A program made the position numbers and the translations under genes. A DNA stretch of 64,000 nt. It comes from Acetobacter estunensis. GTDB lineage: Bacteria; Pseudomonadota; Alphaproteobacteria; Acetobacterales; Acetobacteraceae. Shown here one piece after another: positions 9,045 to 18,500 of the stretch. The first letter of the stretch is position 1. Every line of letters begins with the position of its first letter. The notes beneath the pieces are model-generated. The model saw only the letters and a list, made by a program, of their open reading frames with translations. It did no database searches and was not told where the DNA came from. The stretch covers positions 124,001 through 188,000 of the forward strand of contig NZ_JAHRDV010000006.1 of the NCBI RefSeq assembly GCF_019083805.1, in the 5' to 3' direction.

Positions 9045-9046
9045 CC

Positions 9047-10087
9047 TCAGTTCCCCTTTCCGCCCTTGTCGCCGCCACTGTTGGGCACGACCAGCCCGCT
9101 CACGCGGCTGCCGGGCCGTTCCGTCATGGTGGCCACGCCGGTCTTCATGTTGATGATGGCGGCCGAGCCCTGAAGCTGGTTCTGCCCGCGCGTGATGTGA
9201 ACATTGTCCACGATGCGAGCGATGCCGGTGTCGGGCACATAGACGCCGCGCGCGCCAGTGATGATTTCGTTATTGATCGTGCGTACCCAGACATGTCCGA
9301 AGGCGTTGACCTTTTCCAGCTTGCCCGAACCGTTGCTGAGCGGATCGCCGCCTTCTTTCTTCGGTTCGCTCCCACCCGGATTGACGGCGGACGGCTCTTC
9401 TTTTTTGTCAGGTGGCGCGCTGTAGCCCACCAACACGTCCGCCCGGATCTGCTTGCCGTCATTGGTGGTGACGGTGGCGTTGCCACGTCCGATGGAAATG
9501 CGGGGCTGGGAATAATACTCCATTGAGTCGCGGGCGGTCAGCACATCCTGAGGGGTGGTCAGTTTGAGCGCGTGACCGGTCATGACCAGCGTGGCCTGAT
9601 CGATGTCATAGACGGCCCGATCCCCCCACGCCTGATCGGTGTGGGTGAAAATATGGACATGGCCTTCCGCTTCAAGGCGGTAGATCTCATTGGAGCCGGA
9701 ACTGTCCGCGCCTCCCGGCTGTGTGTCGCCGCCTTCCTGCGGGGGAGGGGACGCAGGAGCTGGGGCTGGCTGGTCCTTGGGAGTCGCGGTCGCCGGAGCC
9801 GCAGGTTTGTCACCGGCAGCGGTCGGCGCTGCGGCCTTCTTGCGGTAATAGGCAATCAGCGTATCGGCGGTGACGGTGACATCGCCACGGACCGCCTGTG
9901 CCTGATCGCGGGCGATGACCTTCTGCGCGTTCTGATCCCAGTCGAAACCGCCCACCGCTGTAACGGTGATCTGTCCGCCATGCGAGAGGTCGATGGCCTG
10001 CGCGTGGGCCTGCCCGCTTCCGCTCACCCACAGGGCGAGCAGGGCTGTGGCCATGACAGCGGGAGAAGTGGGACGAAACGATACCAT
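9047..10087 (-). CDS. lptA: LPS transport periplasmic protein LptA
   Basis: A 346-residue exported OstA-family protein forming the periplasmic bridge for LPS. The signal peptide ends near AHAQA (residue 31). OstA-type repeats such as GGQITVTAVGGFDWDQNAQ, VTVTADTLIAYY and YRLEAEGHVHIF are evident. It is nearly twice as long as E. coli LptA because of two low-complexity inserts: an Ala/Pro/Gly-rich stretch at about 85-130 and a Lys/Glu/Pro/Gly-rich stretch at about 235-265. These would be flexible loops. It abuts lptC and is followed by lptB after 2 bp, so all three are one transcript. Confidence 0.92.
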   Translation of the reverse strand: MVSFRPTSPAVMATALLALWVSGSGQAHAQAIDLSHGGQITVTAVGGFDWDQNAQKVIARDQAQAVRGDVTVTADTLIAYYRKKAAAPTAAGDKPAAPATATPKDQPAPAPASPPPQEGGDTQPGGADSSGSNEIYRLEAEGHVHIFTHTDQAWGDRAVYDIDQATLVMTGHALKLTTPQDVLTARDSMEYYSQPRISIGRGNATVTTNDGKQIRADVLVGYSAPPDKKEEPSAVNPGGSEPKKEGGDPLSNGSGKLEKVNAFGHVWVRTINNEIITGARGVYVPDTGIARIVDNVHITRGQNQLQGSAAIINMKTGVATMTERPGSRVSGLVVPNSGGDKGGKGN

Positions 10088-10837
10088 TCAGTTGGCCTTG
10101 TCGTGCGATCCGTGGTGGTCATCATTGAGGATCAGGCGTCCTGGACCACGGAACTGGGCAATGCCCTCATGCTCGGACAGCCAATACCCCGCCGCGTCGA
10201 GGACGCCAAACGGTCCTTCCGCGTGGATCCACGAATCAGCGGTGACGATACCGTCATGCAGGGCCACGCCGGTGATCGGGCTGCGCATCATCAGACCGTC
10301 ATCACGATAGAGCATGACTTCCCCGGTCAGGTCGAGAAGCTGCTCATGCTGCATATAGGTGCCGTTTTCGGATTGGAGATACAGCCACGCGCCGCCTTCT
10401 GTCAGCGTGTCGGCCGCCGGTCCCACAAGGTCGATACGGTCTTCGTCGATCTGGTGGGCGGTCTTTGCTGTGAGCATGTAGGGCCGATCATGGGAATCCA
10501 CGCTCCGATAAACCGCCCCCTCCAGATTGCCGCTTTCCATCTTCAGTCGTGTCAGTTCGGTCAGCGCCGTGTGGTTGGCATTGATCAGACGGTCGATTTC
10601 CGGCCAGACCGCGATGGAGGCCAGCAGCAGCAGTGCGAGCGAGGGCAGGACATATTTCGCCCAGCGCAGCATCGTCTGACGGCGCGCCAGTTCCGCGCGT
10701 CCCGGCGCCTTGCGCTTGGCGACGACGGAGGCTTCCAGCACCGCGCGCTGGCGTTTGATCGTGTCGCTGGAGCGGCTGAAATCGGCGCGTTCGGCGCGGT
10801 TGTTATCGGGTAGGGGTGGGGGCGTTTCGTCGGCCAT
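10088..10837 (-). CDS. lptC: LPS export protein LptC
   Basis: A 249-residue bitopic inner-membrane protein linking LptBFG to LptA. A charged cytoplasmic N-terminus of about 60 residues precedes one membrane helix (YVLPSLALLLLASIAVW), then the periplasmic beta-jellyroll with NLEGAVYRSVDSHDRPYMLT, typical of LptC (DUF1239). Its ATG shares one base with the kdsD stop and it runs directly into lptA. Confidence 0.9.
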   Translation of the reverse strand: MADETPPPLPDNNRAERADFSRSSDTIKRQRAVLEASVVAKRKAPGRAELARRQTMLRWAKYVLPSLALLLLASIAVWPEIDRLINANHTALTELTRLKMESGNLEGAVYRSVDSHDRPYMLTAKTAHQIDEDRIDLVGPAADTLTEGGAWLYLQSENGTYMQHEQLLDLTGEVMLYRDDGLMMRSPITGVALHDGIVTADSWIHAEGPFGVLDAAGYWLSEHEGIAQFRGPGRLILNDDHHGSHDKAN

Positions 10838-11853
10838 CAGGCCACTCCGGCCCGCAGCAGGTCATGCACATGCAGGACACCCACCGGTCGATGAGACTCG
10901 TCGAGAACGAAGGTGGACGTCACGGGGCGGGCGCGGTCGTTCATCAGGCGCAGAGCCTCGGCCGCAAGACGGTCAGGTGCCACGGTCATGGGAGTGCGAT
11001 TCATCACGCTTTCCGCGGGCGTGGTTGTCAGATCGCGGTCCAGTGCGCCGCGCAGATCGCCATCGGTGATGATGCCAGCCAGTTCGCCTTCGGGTGTGAG
11101 GACGCCCACGCAGCCGACGGCCTTGCAGGTCATTTCCACGATCACGTCACGCAGGATGGTGCCGGGCGGAACGATGGGCAGAGCTTCGCCCGTGCGCATG
11201 AGATCGCGCACGCTGCGCAGTCGCGCACCAAGACTGCCGCCCGGATGGAACACGCCGAAATCACCGGCCGTAAACCCTCGCCGCTCCATCAGAGCCACGG
11301 CCAGCGCGTCTCCCAACGCCAGTTGGAGAAGGCTGCTGGTCGTGGGCGCCAGTCCCATCGGGCAGGCTTCGGGTGCCTGTGGGAGTTGCAGGACGATGGT
11401 GGCGGCGCGCGCGAGGGTGGAGGCGGGGCGGGCGGTCATGGCGAGGAGCGACAGTCCGAAGCGACGGCTGTGGGCCACGATGTCAGCCAGTTCCGAGGAT
11501 TCGCCCGAGTTGGAGAGCACCAGCACCGCGTCTCCCGGTGCGATCATTCCGAGATCGCCGTGCGAGGCTTCGACAGGATGCACAAAGATGGCGGGTGTGC
11601 CGGTGGAACTGAGTGTGGCCTGAATCTTGCGCCCGATATGCCCGGATTTGCCAAGGCCGCTGACCACGACGCGTCCGGGAATGGTGGCAAACAGGTCGAT
11701 GGTCCGGGCGAACGCCTGCGCCAGACCGTTTTCATCGCGCAGTCCGGCTTCGAGAGCGACCAGACCGGCCGCTTCTGTGTTCAGCACGCGCCGGGCAGCC
11801 TCCACGGCGCTGGAACGCGGAAAAGGCGGCCCGGAGGGATCGGGGTGATTCAT
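10837..11853 (-). CDS. kdsD: Arabinose-5-phosphate isomerase (KpsF/GutQ family)
   Basis: A 338-residue enzyme converting ribulose-5-phosphate to arabinose-5-phosphate, the first step to Kdo for LPS. A SIS domain (about 25-175) has VVVSGLGKSGHIGRKI, the conserved EASHGDLGMI and LSNSGESSEL; two CBS domains follow (about 200-335). The start is the ATG at 11853 (MNHPDPSG); an in-frame TTG at 11889 would add 12 residues. It is the first gene of the kdsD-lptCAB-rpoN array, placing Kdo supply with LPS transport. Confidence 0.94.
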   Translation of the reverse strand: MNHPDPSGPPFPRSSAVEAARRVLNTEAAGLVALEAGLRDENGLAQAFARTIDLFATIPGRVVVSGLGKSGHIGRKIQATLSSTGTPAIFVHPVEASHGDLGMIAPGDAVLVLSNSGESSELADIVAHSRRFGLSLLAMTARPASTLARAATIVLQLPQAPEACPMGLAPTTSSLLQLALGDALAVALMERRGFTAGDFGVFHPGGSLGARLRSVRDLMRTGEALPIVPPGTILRDVIVEMTCKAVGCVGVLTPEGELAGIITDGDLRGALDRDLTTTPAESVMNRTPMTVAPDRLAAEALRLMNDRARPVTSTFVLDESHRPVGVLHVHDLLRAGVA

Positions 11854-11916
11854 GCCGTTCTCTATCGTCCGAGCGGGGGCGGCGGTCAATCGCCACGCCC
11901 GAATGGAGCGGACAAA

Positions 11917-12576
11917 TCAGGCAGAACGATGGGAGAAGATGTCGGGGTCTTCGTAGCCCAGCAAATCGAGACGCGCGCGGGTGGGCAGGAAATCGTAGCA
12001 CGCCTGTGCCAGTTCGCGGCGGTTTTCGCGCACCAGAAGCGCTTCGAGCTTGTCCCACAGCGCGTGCAGATACAGCACGTCGGAGGCGGCGTATGCCAAT
12101 TGTTCCGGCGTGAGTTCCGGCGCGCCCCAGTCCGAACTCTGCTGCTGCTTGCTGATCTCCACGCCGAGCATTTCACGGCACAGGGCGGCAAGGCCATGAC
12201 GGTCCGTGAAAGTGCGGACAAGGCGGGCTGCGATCTTGGTGCAGATCACGGGCGCCACCGTGATGCCGAAAGTGTGCTGGAGCACGGCTACGTCGAAGCG
12301 ACCGAAATGCATCAGCTTTTCAACGGAGGGATCGCTCAGCAGCTTTTTCAGATTGGGGCAGTCGGCGGGTTTGCCGCCGGGCGCATCGGGGATGATCTGC
12401 ACCAGATGCGCGGTGCCATCGCCTGAGGAGAGTTGCACGAGGCAAAGCCGGTCACGATGGGGGTTGAGACCCATGGTCTCGGTATCGACCGCCACGCGCT
12501 TGCCGAGGTCGAGACCATCGGGGAGATCGTTGCGATGAAGCGTGATTGGCCCACCGGCCGTAATCTTGCCGCTCAT
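11917..12576 (-). CDS. rnd: Ribonuclease D / 3'-5' exonuclease
   Basis: A 219-residue DEDD-family exonuclease for tRNA 3'-end trimming. The first acidic pair lies in VAVDTETMGLNPHRD, the second in MHFGRFDVAVLQHTFG, and the final YAASDVLYLHAL supplies the DEDDy tyrosine and aspartate. It lacks the C-terminal HRDC domains of E. coli RNase D, as is usual for the short alphaproteobacterial type. The ATG at 12576 is chosen because a longer frame would run into the tRNA-Leu gene. It lies just downstream of that tRNA on the same strand. Confidence 0.9.
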   Translation of the reverse strand: MSGKITAGGPITLHRNDLPDGLDLGKRVAVDTETMGLNPHRDRLCLVQLSSGDGTAHLVQIIPDAPGGKPADCPNLKKLLSDPSVEKLMHFGRFDVAVLQHTFGITVAPVICTKIAARLVRTFTDRHGLAALCREMLGVEISKQQQSSDWGAPELTPEQLAYAASDVLYLHALWDKLEALLVRENRRELAQACYDFLPTRARLDLLGYEDPDIFSHRSA

Positions 12577-12601
12577 GGCCTGTCCATGCTGTCGAGAGTA
12601 A

Positions 12602-12688
12602 TGGTGCCCAGAAGAAGACTCGAACTTCCACGACCTTTCGGCCACAGGTACCTGAAACCTGCGCGTCTACCAATTCCGCCATCTGGGC
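12602..12688 (-). tRNA. tRNA-Leu (anticodon CAG)
   Basis: Read on the minus strand, an 87-nt class II tRNA with a 7-bp acceptor stem (GCCCAGA with TCTGGGC), discriminator A, encoded CCA, an anticodon loop TTCAGGT, a long variable arm (GGCCGAAAGGTC) and the T-loop TTCGAGT. The anticodon CAG and long arm identify leucine. Confidence 0.96.
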
Positions 12689-12915
12689 AAGATGACAACC
12701 CGGCGCACCGGGCTGGTGGAGCAGGCGTTTAAAGTGCTGGGAAGAGGCGGTCAAGAGGGCGTCGTTATCTTTTTGTCTGCGACGGAGCCGGACATGAATC
12801 AAGGCGGGTCCGTCCTCGCGCGGGCATGAATGGACGGATCGGACGGTCGTTGTATCGTCGGGCATGAAATGTGGGGCGGACGCGGGACGTCCGGCGGAAC
12901 AGGGAGATGACAGTG

Positions 12916-13881
12916 ATGGGTGGCTGGCGGATTGCAACGGTTTTCGGTGGCTCCGGCTTTGTGGGCAGGCAACTCGTCAGCCGTCTGGCGCAGGATGGCT
13001 ATGCCGTGCGTGTGGGCTGCCGTCGCACGGATCTGGCCAATGCGCTGCGCCAGCTTGGTGATGTCGGGCAGGTCACACCGTTTTTCGCGCCGGTGGAGAG
13101 GGAGGACGATGTCAGGGCGGCGATTCGTGGGGCGTCCGTGGTGGTCAACCTTGCGGCCGTTCTCGGTGGCAGAGGGCTGAAGAGCGTGAACGTGGAGGGA
13201 GCGGAGCGCGTTGCCCGGATTGCCGCGGAAGAAAATGCTGAGGTGCTCGTGCAGATGTCCGCTCTGGGGGCCTCCGACTCGGCGGCCTCTCTTTATGGCC
13301 GCAGCCGTGCGGCGGGTGAGGCGGCTGTAGCGCGACATTTCCCGACCGCCACCATTGTGCGGGCCTCTGTCATTTTCGGAGCGGAAGACCATTTCCTCAA
13401 TATGCTGGGCGGTCTGGCGCGGTACGTGCCGTTTGTCATGCCGGTCTATGGCGCGGGCACGAAACTTCAGCCCGTGCATGTGGGTGATGTAGCAGAGGCC
13501 ATCCGGCGGATTGTGGCGGCCAGCGTGGCCATGCGTCCCGATCAGGGAAGTCTGTGCGAACTGGGTGGTCCGGACGTGCTCACCATGCGTGAGATCACGG
13601 AGCGCGTGTTGGCTATGACAGGGCGTCGCAAGCCGGTTTTTGTCGTGCCGTCGGGACTGGCGGCGTTGCAGGCGGCTGTGCTTGAGCGTCTGCCCGGTCA
13701 GTTTCTTACACGTGACCAGTTGAAGATGCTCTCGCAGGATAATGTCGTGAGTGGACAGGCGCCGGGTTTCCGCGAACTCGGGATGGCGCCTGTTTCTCTT
13801 GATCTCGTGGCGCCTGCGTATATGGCGCGGTATGCGCCGGGTGGTGGGCGAGATAGTGTTGTAGATCAGGTTGTTGCATAA
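12916..13881 (+). CDS. NAD(P)-dependent epimerase/reductase, NDUFA9-like
   Basis: A 321-residue atypical short-chain dehydrogenase. The Rossmann motif is at the start (VFGGSGFVGRQLVSRLA), with VVNLAAVLGG, the YGRSRAAGEAAV substitute for the YXXXK motif, and VRASVIFGAEDHFLN. These match the family of the mitochondrial complex I accessory subunit NDUFA9 and its bacterial homologues, which bind a nucleotide but are of uncertain catalysis. The ATG at 12916 has AGGGAG 9 nt upstream; an ATG at 12907 is possible. It stands between tRNA-Leu and gltD. Confidence 0.87.
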   Translation: MGGWRIATVFGGSGFVGRQLVSRLAQDGYAVRVGCRRTDLANALRQLGDVGQVTPFFAPVEREDDVRAAIRGASVVVNLAAVLGGRGLKSVNVEGAERVARIAAEENAEVLVQMSALGASDSAASLYGRSRAAGEAAVARHFPTATIVRASVIFGAEDHFLNMLGGLARYVPFVMPVYGAGTKLQPVHVGDVAEAIRRIVAASVAMRPDQGSLCELGGPDVLTMREITERVLAMTGRRKPVFVVPSGLAALQAAVLERLPGQFLTRDQLKMLSQDNVVSGQAPGFRELGMAPVSLDLVAPAYMARYAPGGGRDSVVDQVVA

Positions 13882-14087
13882 TTTATGTCAGTATTTATGC
13901 CCATATTTTGAGCCGTTGTGACATGGTTGCGGTGGGAATGAAAAATCGTTTCGGTTGATGGGTCATCAATACTGCCTTTTGTTGGCGTGAGACGTGCTGT
14001 ATCGCTGAATGTGTCCTGCCGGAACTCCGGGCGAGTAGTCGCGCCCTGACGGCAGGCCCGGTTCGCGCCCAGAAGGAAGTGCCGCGC

Positions 14088-15530
14088 ATGTCAGCCAAGA
14101 TGCTCTCGTTCGTTTCCGTTCCGCAGGCGCAGCCGCCCAAGCGGCAGGCCGCTGAGAGGCGCGCGGACTTCAATGAGATTTATGAGGATTTCGCGCGTGA
14201 GCAGGCGGCGACGCAGGCCAGTCGTTGCTCGCAATGTGGCGTGCCGTTCTGTTCGGTGCACTGTCCTTTGGGCAACAACATTCCTGACTGGCTGATGCTG
14301 ACAGCGGAAGGGCGTCTCGAAGAGGCTTATGCTGTCTCGCAGGCGACGAACACTTTCCCCGAGATTTGTGGCCGCATCTGCCCACAGGATCGCCTGTGCG
14401 AGGGCAACTGCGTCATCGAGAAAGGCTTCGAGAGCGTCACCATCGGCGCGGTGGAGCGCTACATCACCGACACGGCGTTTGAGAATGGCTGGGTGCAGCC
14501 CGCCATGCCCGTGGAAGAACTGGACAGTTCCGTGGGCATTATCGGGGCGGGTCCGGCCGGTCTGGCCGCCGCCGAGCGGCTGCGGGCTGCGGGCCACAGG
14601 GTGCATGTCTATGACCGTCATGACCGCGTGGGGGGGCTGCTGATTTACGGTATCCCCGGCTTCAAGCTGGAAAAGGATATCGTGGCCCGTCGTCAGGCGC
14701 TGCTGGAGGAGCAGGGTGTTCTGTTCCATCTCAAGCAGGGCATCGGCAGCGGAAAGGGCGAGATCACGCTGGACGAGTTGCGTCATCGCCATGACGCGGT
14801 GCTGATCGCAACGGGTGTGTACAAGGCGCGCGAAATCGGTGGGCCGGGTTCGGGGCTTGGCGGTATCGTGGCGGCTCTGGACTATCTCACGGCATCGAAC
14901 CGCCGTTCGCTGGGTGATGTGGTGCCCGAAGGCGAACTGGACGCGAAAGATCGCGATGTGGTCGTCATCGGTGGTGGTGACACGGCCATGGACTGTGTGC
15001 GCACGGCCATCCGTCAGGGCGCGCGCTCGGTGAAGTGTCTCTACCGTCGTGACCGTGCGAACATGCCCGGCTCGGTGCGTGAAGTGAAGAACGCCGAGGA
15101 AGAGGGTGTCGAGTTCGTGTGGCTCGCGGCTCCTGAAGGCTTTCTGGGTGATGAGACGGTGACGGGCGTGCGGGCGCAGCGGATGCGTCTCGGTTTGCCG
15201 GATGCGAGCGGCCGCCAGTCGATCGAGCCGGAACCGGATGGCCTGTTCACGATCAAGGCCGATCTGGTCATCAAGGCGCTGGGTTTCGATCCCGAGCCGC
15301 TGCCGGAGATGTGGAAGGCGGACGATCTGAAAGTGTCCCGCTGGGGCACGGTGCAGGTGGAGCGCACCACGTTCGAGACCTCCATTCCCGGCGTGTTTGC
15401 GGCCGGTGACATTGTGCGGGGTGCGAGCCTCGTGGTGTGGGCCATTCGTGATGGCCGGGACGCGGCAGCGCAGATCGACCGTACGATCCGTGAGCGTGCG
15501 CTCTCCTCTTCTTGTGTGGCGGCGGAGTAA
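14088..15530 (+). CDS. gltD: Glutamate synthase small subunit
   Basis: A 480-residue subunit that oxidises NADPH and passes electrons through two [4Fe-4S] clusters to GltB. The cluster cysteines are in CSQCGVPFCSVHCPLGN and in CGRICPQDRLCEGNC; the FAD-binding site is VGIIGAGPAGLAAAERL and the NADPH site DVVVIGGGDTAMDC. The ATG at 14088 has AAGGA 10 nt upstream; a GTG at 14079 is an alternative. Its TAA sits directly ahead of gltB. The order gltD then gltB is the reverse of the enterobacterial operon. Confidence 0.96.
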   Translation: MSAKMLSFVSVPQAQPPKRQAAERRADFNEIYEDFAREQAATQASRCSQCGVPFCSVHCPLGNNIPDWLMLTAEGRLEEAYAVSQATNTFPEICGRICPQDRLCEGNCVIEKGFESVTIGAVERYITDTAFENGWVQPAMPVEELDSSVGIIGAGPAGLAAAERLRAAGHRVHVYDRHDRVGGLLIYGIPGFKLEKDIVARRQALLEEQGVLFHLKQGIGSGKGEITLDELRHRHDAVLIATGVYKAREIGGPGSGLGGIVAALDYLTASNRRSLGDVVPEGELDAKDRDVVVIGGGDTAMDCVRTAIRQGARSVKCLYRRDRANMPGSVREVKNAEEEGVEFVWLAAPEGFLGDETVTGVRAQRMRLGLPDASGRQSIEPEPDGLFTIKADLVIKALGFDPEPLPEMWKADDLKVSRWGTVQVERTTFETSIPGVFAAGDIVRGASLVVWAIRDGRDAAAQIDRTIRERALSSSCVAAE

Positions 15531-15535
15531 TGACG

Positions 15536-18500
15536 ATGGACCATCTTTCCAGCACCTCTTCCGCCATCGAGAGTGGCGAGGACTTTGTCCAGACCTGGCA
15601 GCGTAACAGCGAAGCGCTGACGCAGGGTCTGTATCGTCCCGAGGACGAACGGGATTCCTGCGGCGTGGGTCTGATCGCGGCACTCGACGGTCGCAAGCGC
15701 CGCGACGTGGTCGAGGCGGGGATCGAAGCGCTCAAGGCGATCTGGCATCGTGGCGCGGTCGATGCCGACGGCAAGACCGGTGACGGCGCGGGCATCCATG
15801 TCGAGATTCCGCAGGATTTCTTCGCGGACGCGATGGGTGTGGGCCACGAGCTTGCCGCCGGCGTGCCGCTGGCGGTGGGGCAGGTCTTCCTGCCCAAGAC
15901 AGACCTCGCGGCGCAGGAGCGCTGCCGTCAGATCATCGAGACCGAGATTCTGGCGTTTGGTTACAGCATCTATGGCTGGCGTCAGGTGCCGATCGACACG
16001 GCCTGCATCGGTGAGAAGGCCAACGCCACACGCCCCGAGATCGAGCAGATTGTCATTCGTGGCAAGAAGGGCCGTAAGGAAGAGGATTTCGAGCGCGATC
16101 TGTTCGTGATCCGTCGTCGCATCGAGAAGGCGGCGATCGCCAATCAGGTGGATCTCTATATCTGCTCGCTGTCATGTCGCTCGCTGATCTACAAGGGTAT
16201 GTTCCTTGCCGAGCATCTGACGAACTTCTACCCCGATCTGCTCGATCCGCGCTTCATCAGCCGTTTTGCGATCTATCACCAGCGCTATTCCACCAACACG
16301 TTTCCCACGTGGAAGCTGGCGCAGCCGTTCCGACGGGTGGCGCATAACGGTGAGATCAACACGATTTCGGGCAACGTGAACTGGATGCGCAGCCACGAGA
16401 CGCGGCTCGCCGATCCGGAGCTTGATCCCTACATCAACGACATCAAGCCCATCGTGCAGGTGGGTGGGTCTGACACCGCGACACTCGATAACGTGTTCGA
16501 GCTTCTCACCCATGCCGGGCGTGATGCGCCTGCGGCCAAGGCGCTGATGATCCCGGCCAGTGTGGGCGCGCATTCTTCCATGAAGCCCGCGCATCGCGAC
16601 ATGTTCGCGTATTGCAACGCGGTGATGGAGCCATGGGATGGACCGGCGGCGCTGTGCGCAACCGATGGGCGCTGGCTGATCGCAGGGTTGGATCGTTCCG
16701 GTCTGCGTCCGCTGCGCTACACCCGCACGACGAGCGATCTGCTGATCGTGGGATCGGAAGCGGGGATGGTGAAGGTGCCGGAGGCCGAGGTTGTCAGCCG
16801 TGGGCGGCTTGGTCCGGGTGAAACCATCGGCATCGATCTGGACGCAGCCAAGCTCTACGACAACGATCAGCTTCTCGATCTCATGGCGAGCCGTCAGAAT
16901 TTCAGCCAGTGGGTAAAGAAGATCCAGAAGATCGGATCGGTGGTGCGTAACGATGTGGTCGAGCCGGTGCTCTATTCGCCGGAAGAATTGCGTCGCCGCC
17001 AGCTTTCCGTCGGCACCACGCTTGAGGAGCTTGAGCAGATTCTCCAGCCCATGGTGGAGAAAGCGTTCGAGGCCGTGGGGTCCATGGGCGATGACACACC
17101 GCTGGCGGTGCTGTCCGAGCGTTATCGCGGGCTGGCGCATTATTTCCGTCAGGGTTTCAGTCAGGTCACGAATCCGCCCATCGATTCCTTGCGCGAGGCG
17201 CGGGTGATGAGCCTCGTCACCCGTCTGGGCAATCTGGGCAATATCCTTGAAGAGTCTGAAGAGCAGTGCGATCTGCTCCAGCTTCCCAGCCCTGTTCTGA
17301 CAAACGGCGAGTTCGAGGCGCTGCGCAAGTTCTGTGGCGAGCGTGGCAGCACCATCGACACGACCTTCCCGGCCGAGGGCGGTGAAGCGGCCTTGCGTGA
17401 AGCCATTTCTCGCATCCGCCGTGAGGCGGAGGAGCGTGTGCGTGAGGGGTGCACGCATGTCTTCCTCACCGATGAAAAACAGTCTGCGGAGCGGGCGGGT
17501 GTCCCGACCATTCTGGCGGCGGCGGCGGTGCATACGCATCTGGTGCGTCATTCGCTTCGCACCTTCACCTCACTCAACGTGCGAGCCTCCGACGTGCTTG
17601 ATGTTCACGCCATTGCGGTGACGCTGGGTGTGGGCGCAACGACTGTGAACCCGTATCTCGCGCAGGAAAGCATCGCGGATCGCATTCGTCGTGGCCTGTG
17701 CGGCACTATGACGCTGCGTGAGGCGGTCGAGCGGTATCGAAAGGCGATCGACAAGGGTCTGCTCAAGATCATGTCCAAGATGGGCATTTCGATCATGGCG
17801 TCCTATCGCGGTGGCTGTAATTTCGAGGCTGTCGGCCTGTCGCGTGCGCTGGTGGCGGAGTTCTTCCCCGGCATGGCGTCGCGCATCTCGGGCATCGGCA
17901 TGGCGGGTATCGCCCGCAATGTTCTGAGCTACCACGAGCAGGCATGGGGCACGTCTACTGCCGTGCTGCCAGTGGGCGGTCTGTACAAGATGCGCCGGAG
18001 TGGGGAGACGCACGCCTTCGATGGCACGCTGATCCACATGCTCCAGACGGCGGTGGGCACGGACAGCTTCACCATCTACAAGCGGTACGCTGATGCTGTG
18101 CAGCGGCAGCCGCCGGTGGCGCTACGTGATCTGCTGGATTTCCGTAGCACCAATGAGCCGATTCCGGTGGAAGAGGTCGAAAGCATCACGCAGTTGCGTA
18201 AGCGATTGATCGCGCCAGCGATTTCGCTGGGGGCGCTCAGTCCGGAAGCGCATGAAACACTGTCCATCGCCATGAACCGGATCGGTGCGAAGTCGGATTC
18301 CGGTGAAGGCGGCGAAGATCCGGCACGGGCAAAGCCGCGTCCGAATGGCGACAATGCCTCGTCCGCCATCAAGCAGGTGGCGTCAGGTCGTTTCGGTGTG
18401 ACCGCGCAGTATCTCAATGACTGCCGTGAGATTGAAATCAAGGTGGCACAGGGCGCAAAGCCCGGTGAAGGTGGCCAGCTTCCGGGCTTCAAGGTGACGG

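Noticed and set aside
10816-12426. A 536-codon plus-strand frame across kdsD and RNase D
   Set aside because: It spans two well-supported genes on the other strand and has no motif of its own.
12577-12645. N-terminal extension of RNase D by 23 residues
   Set aside because: The extended frame reads into tRNA-Leu and the extra residues are unlike RNase D; the ATG at 12576 begins the conserved domain.
14091-17551. Long minus-strand frames opposite gltD and gltB (14091-15683, 16172-17551)
   Set aside because: Same reason: no family motifs, His/Arg-rich composition, and both strands cannot be the coding strand of conserved gltD/gltB.
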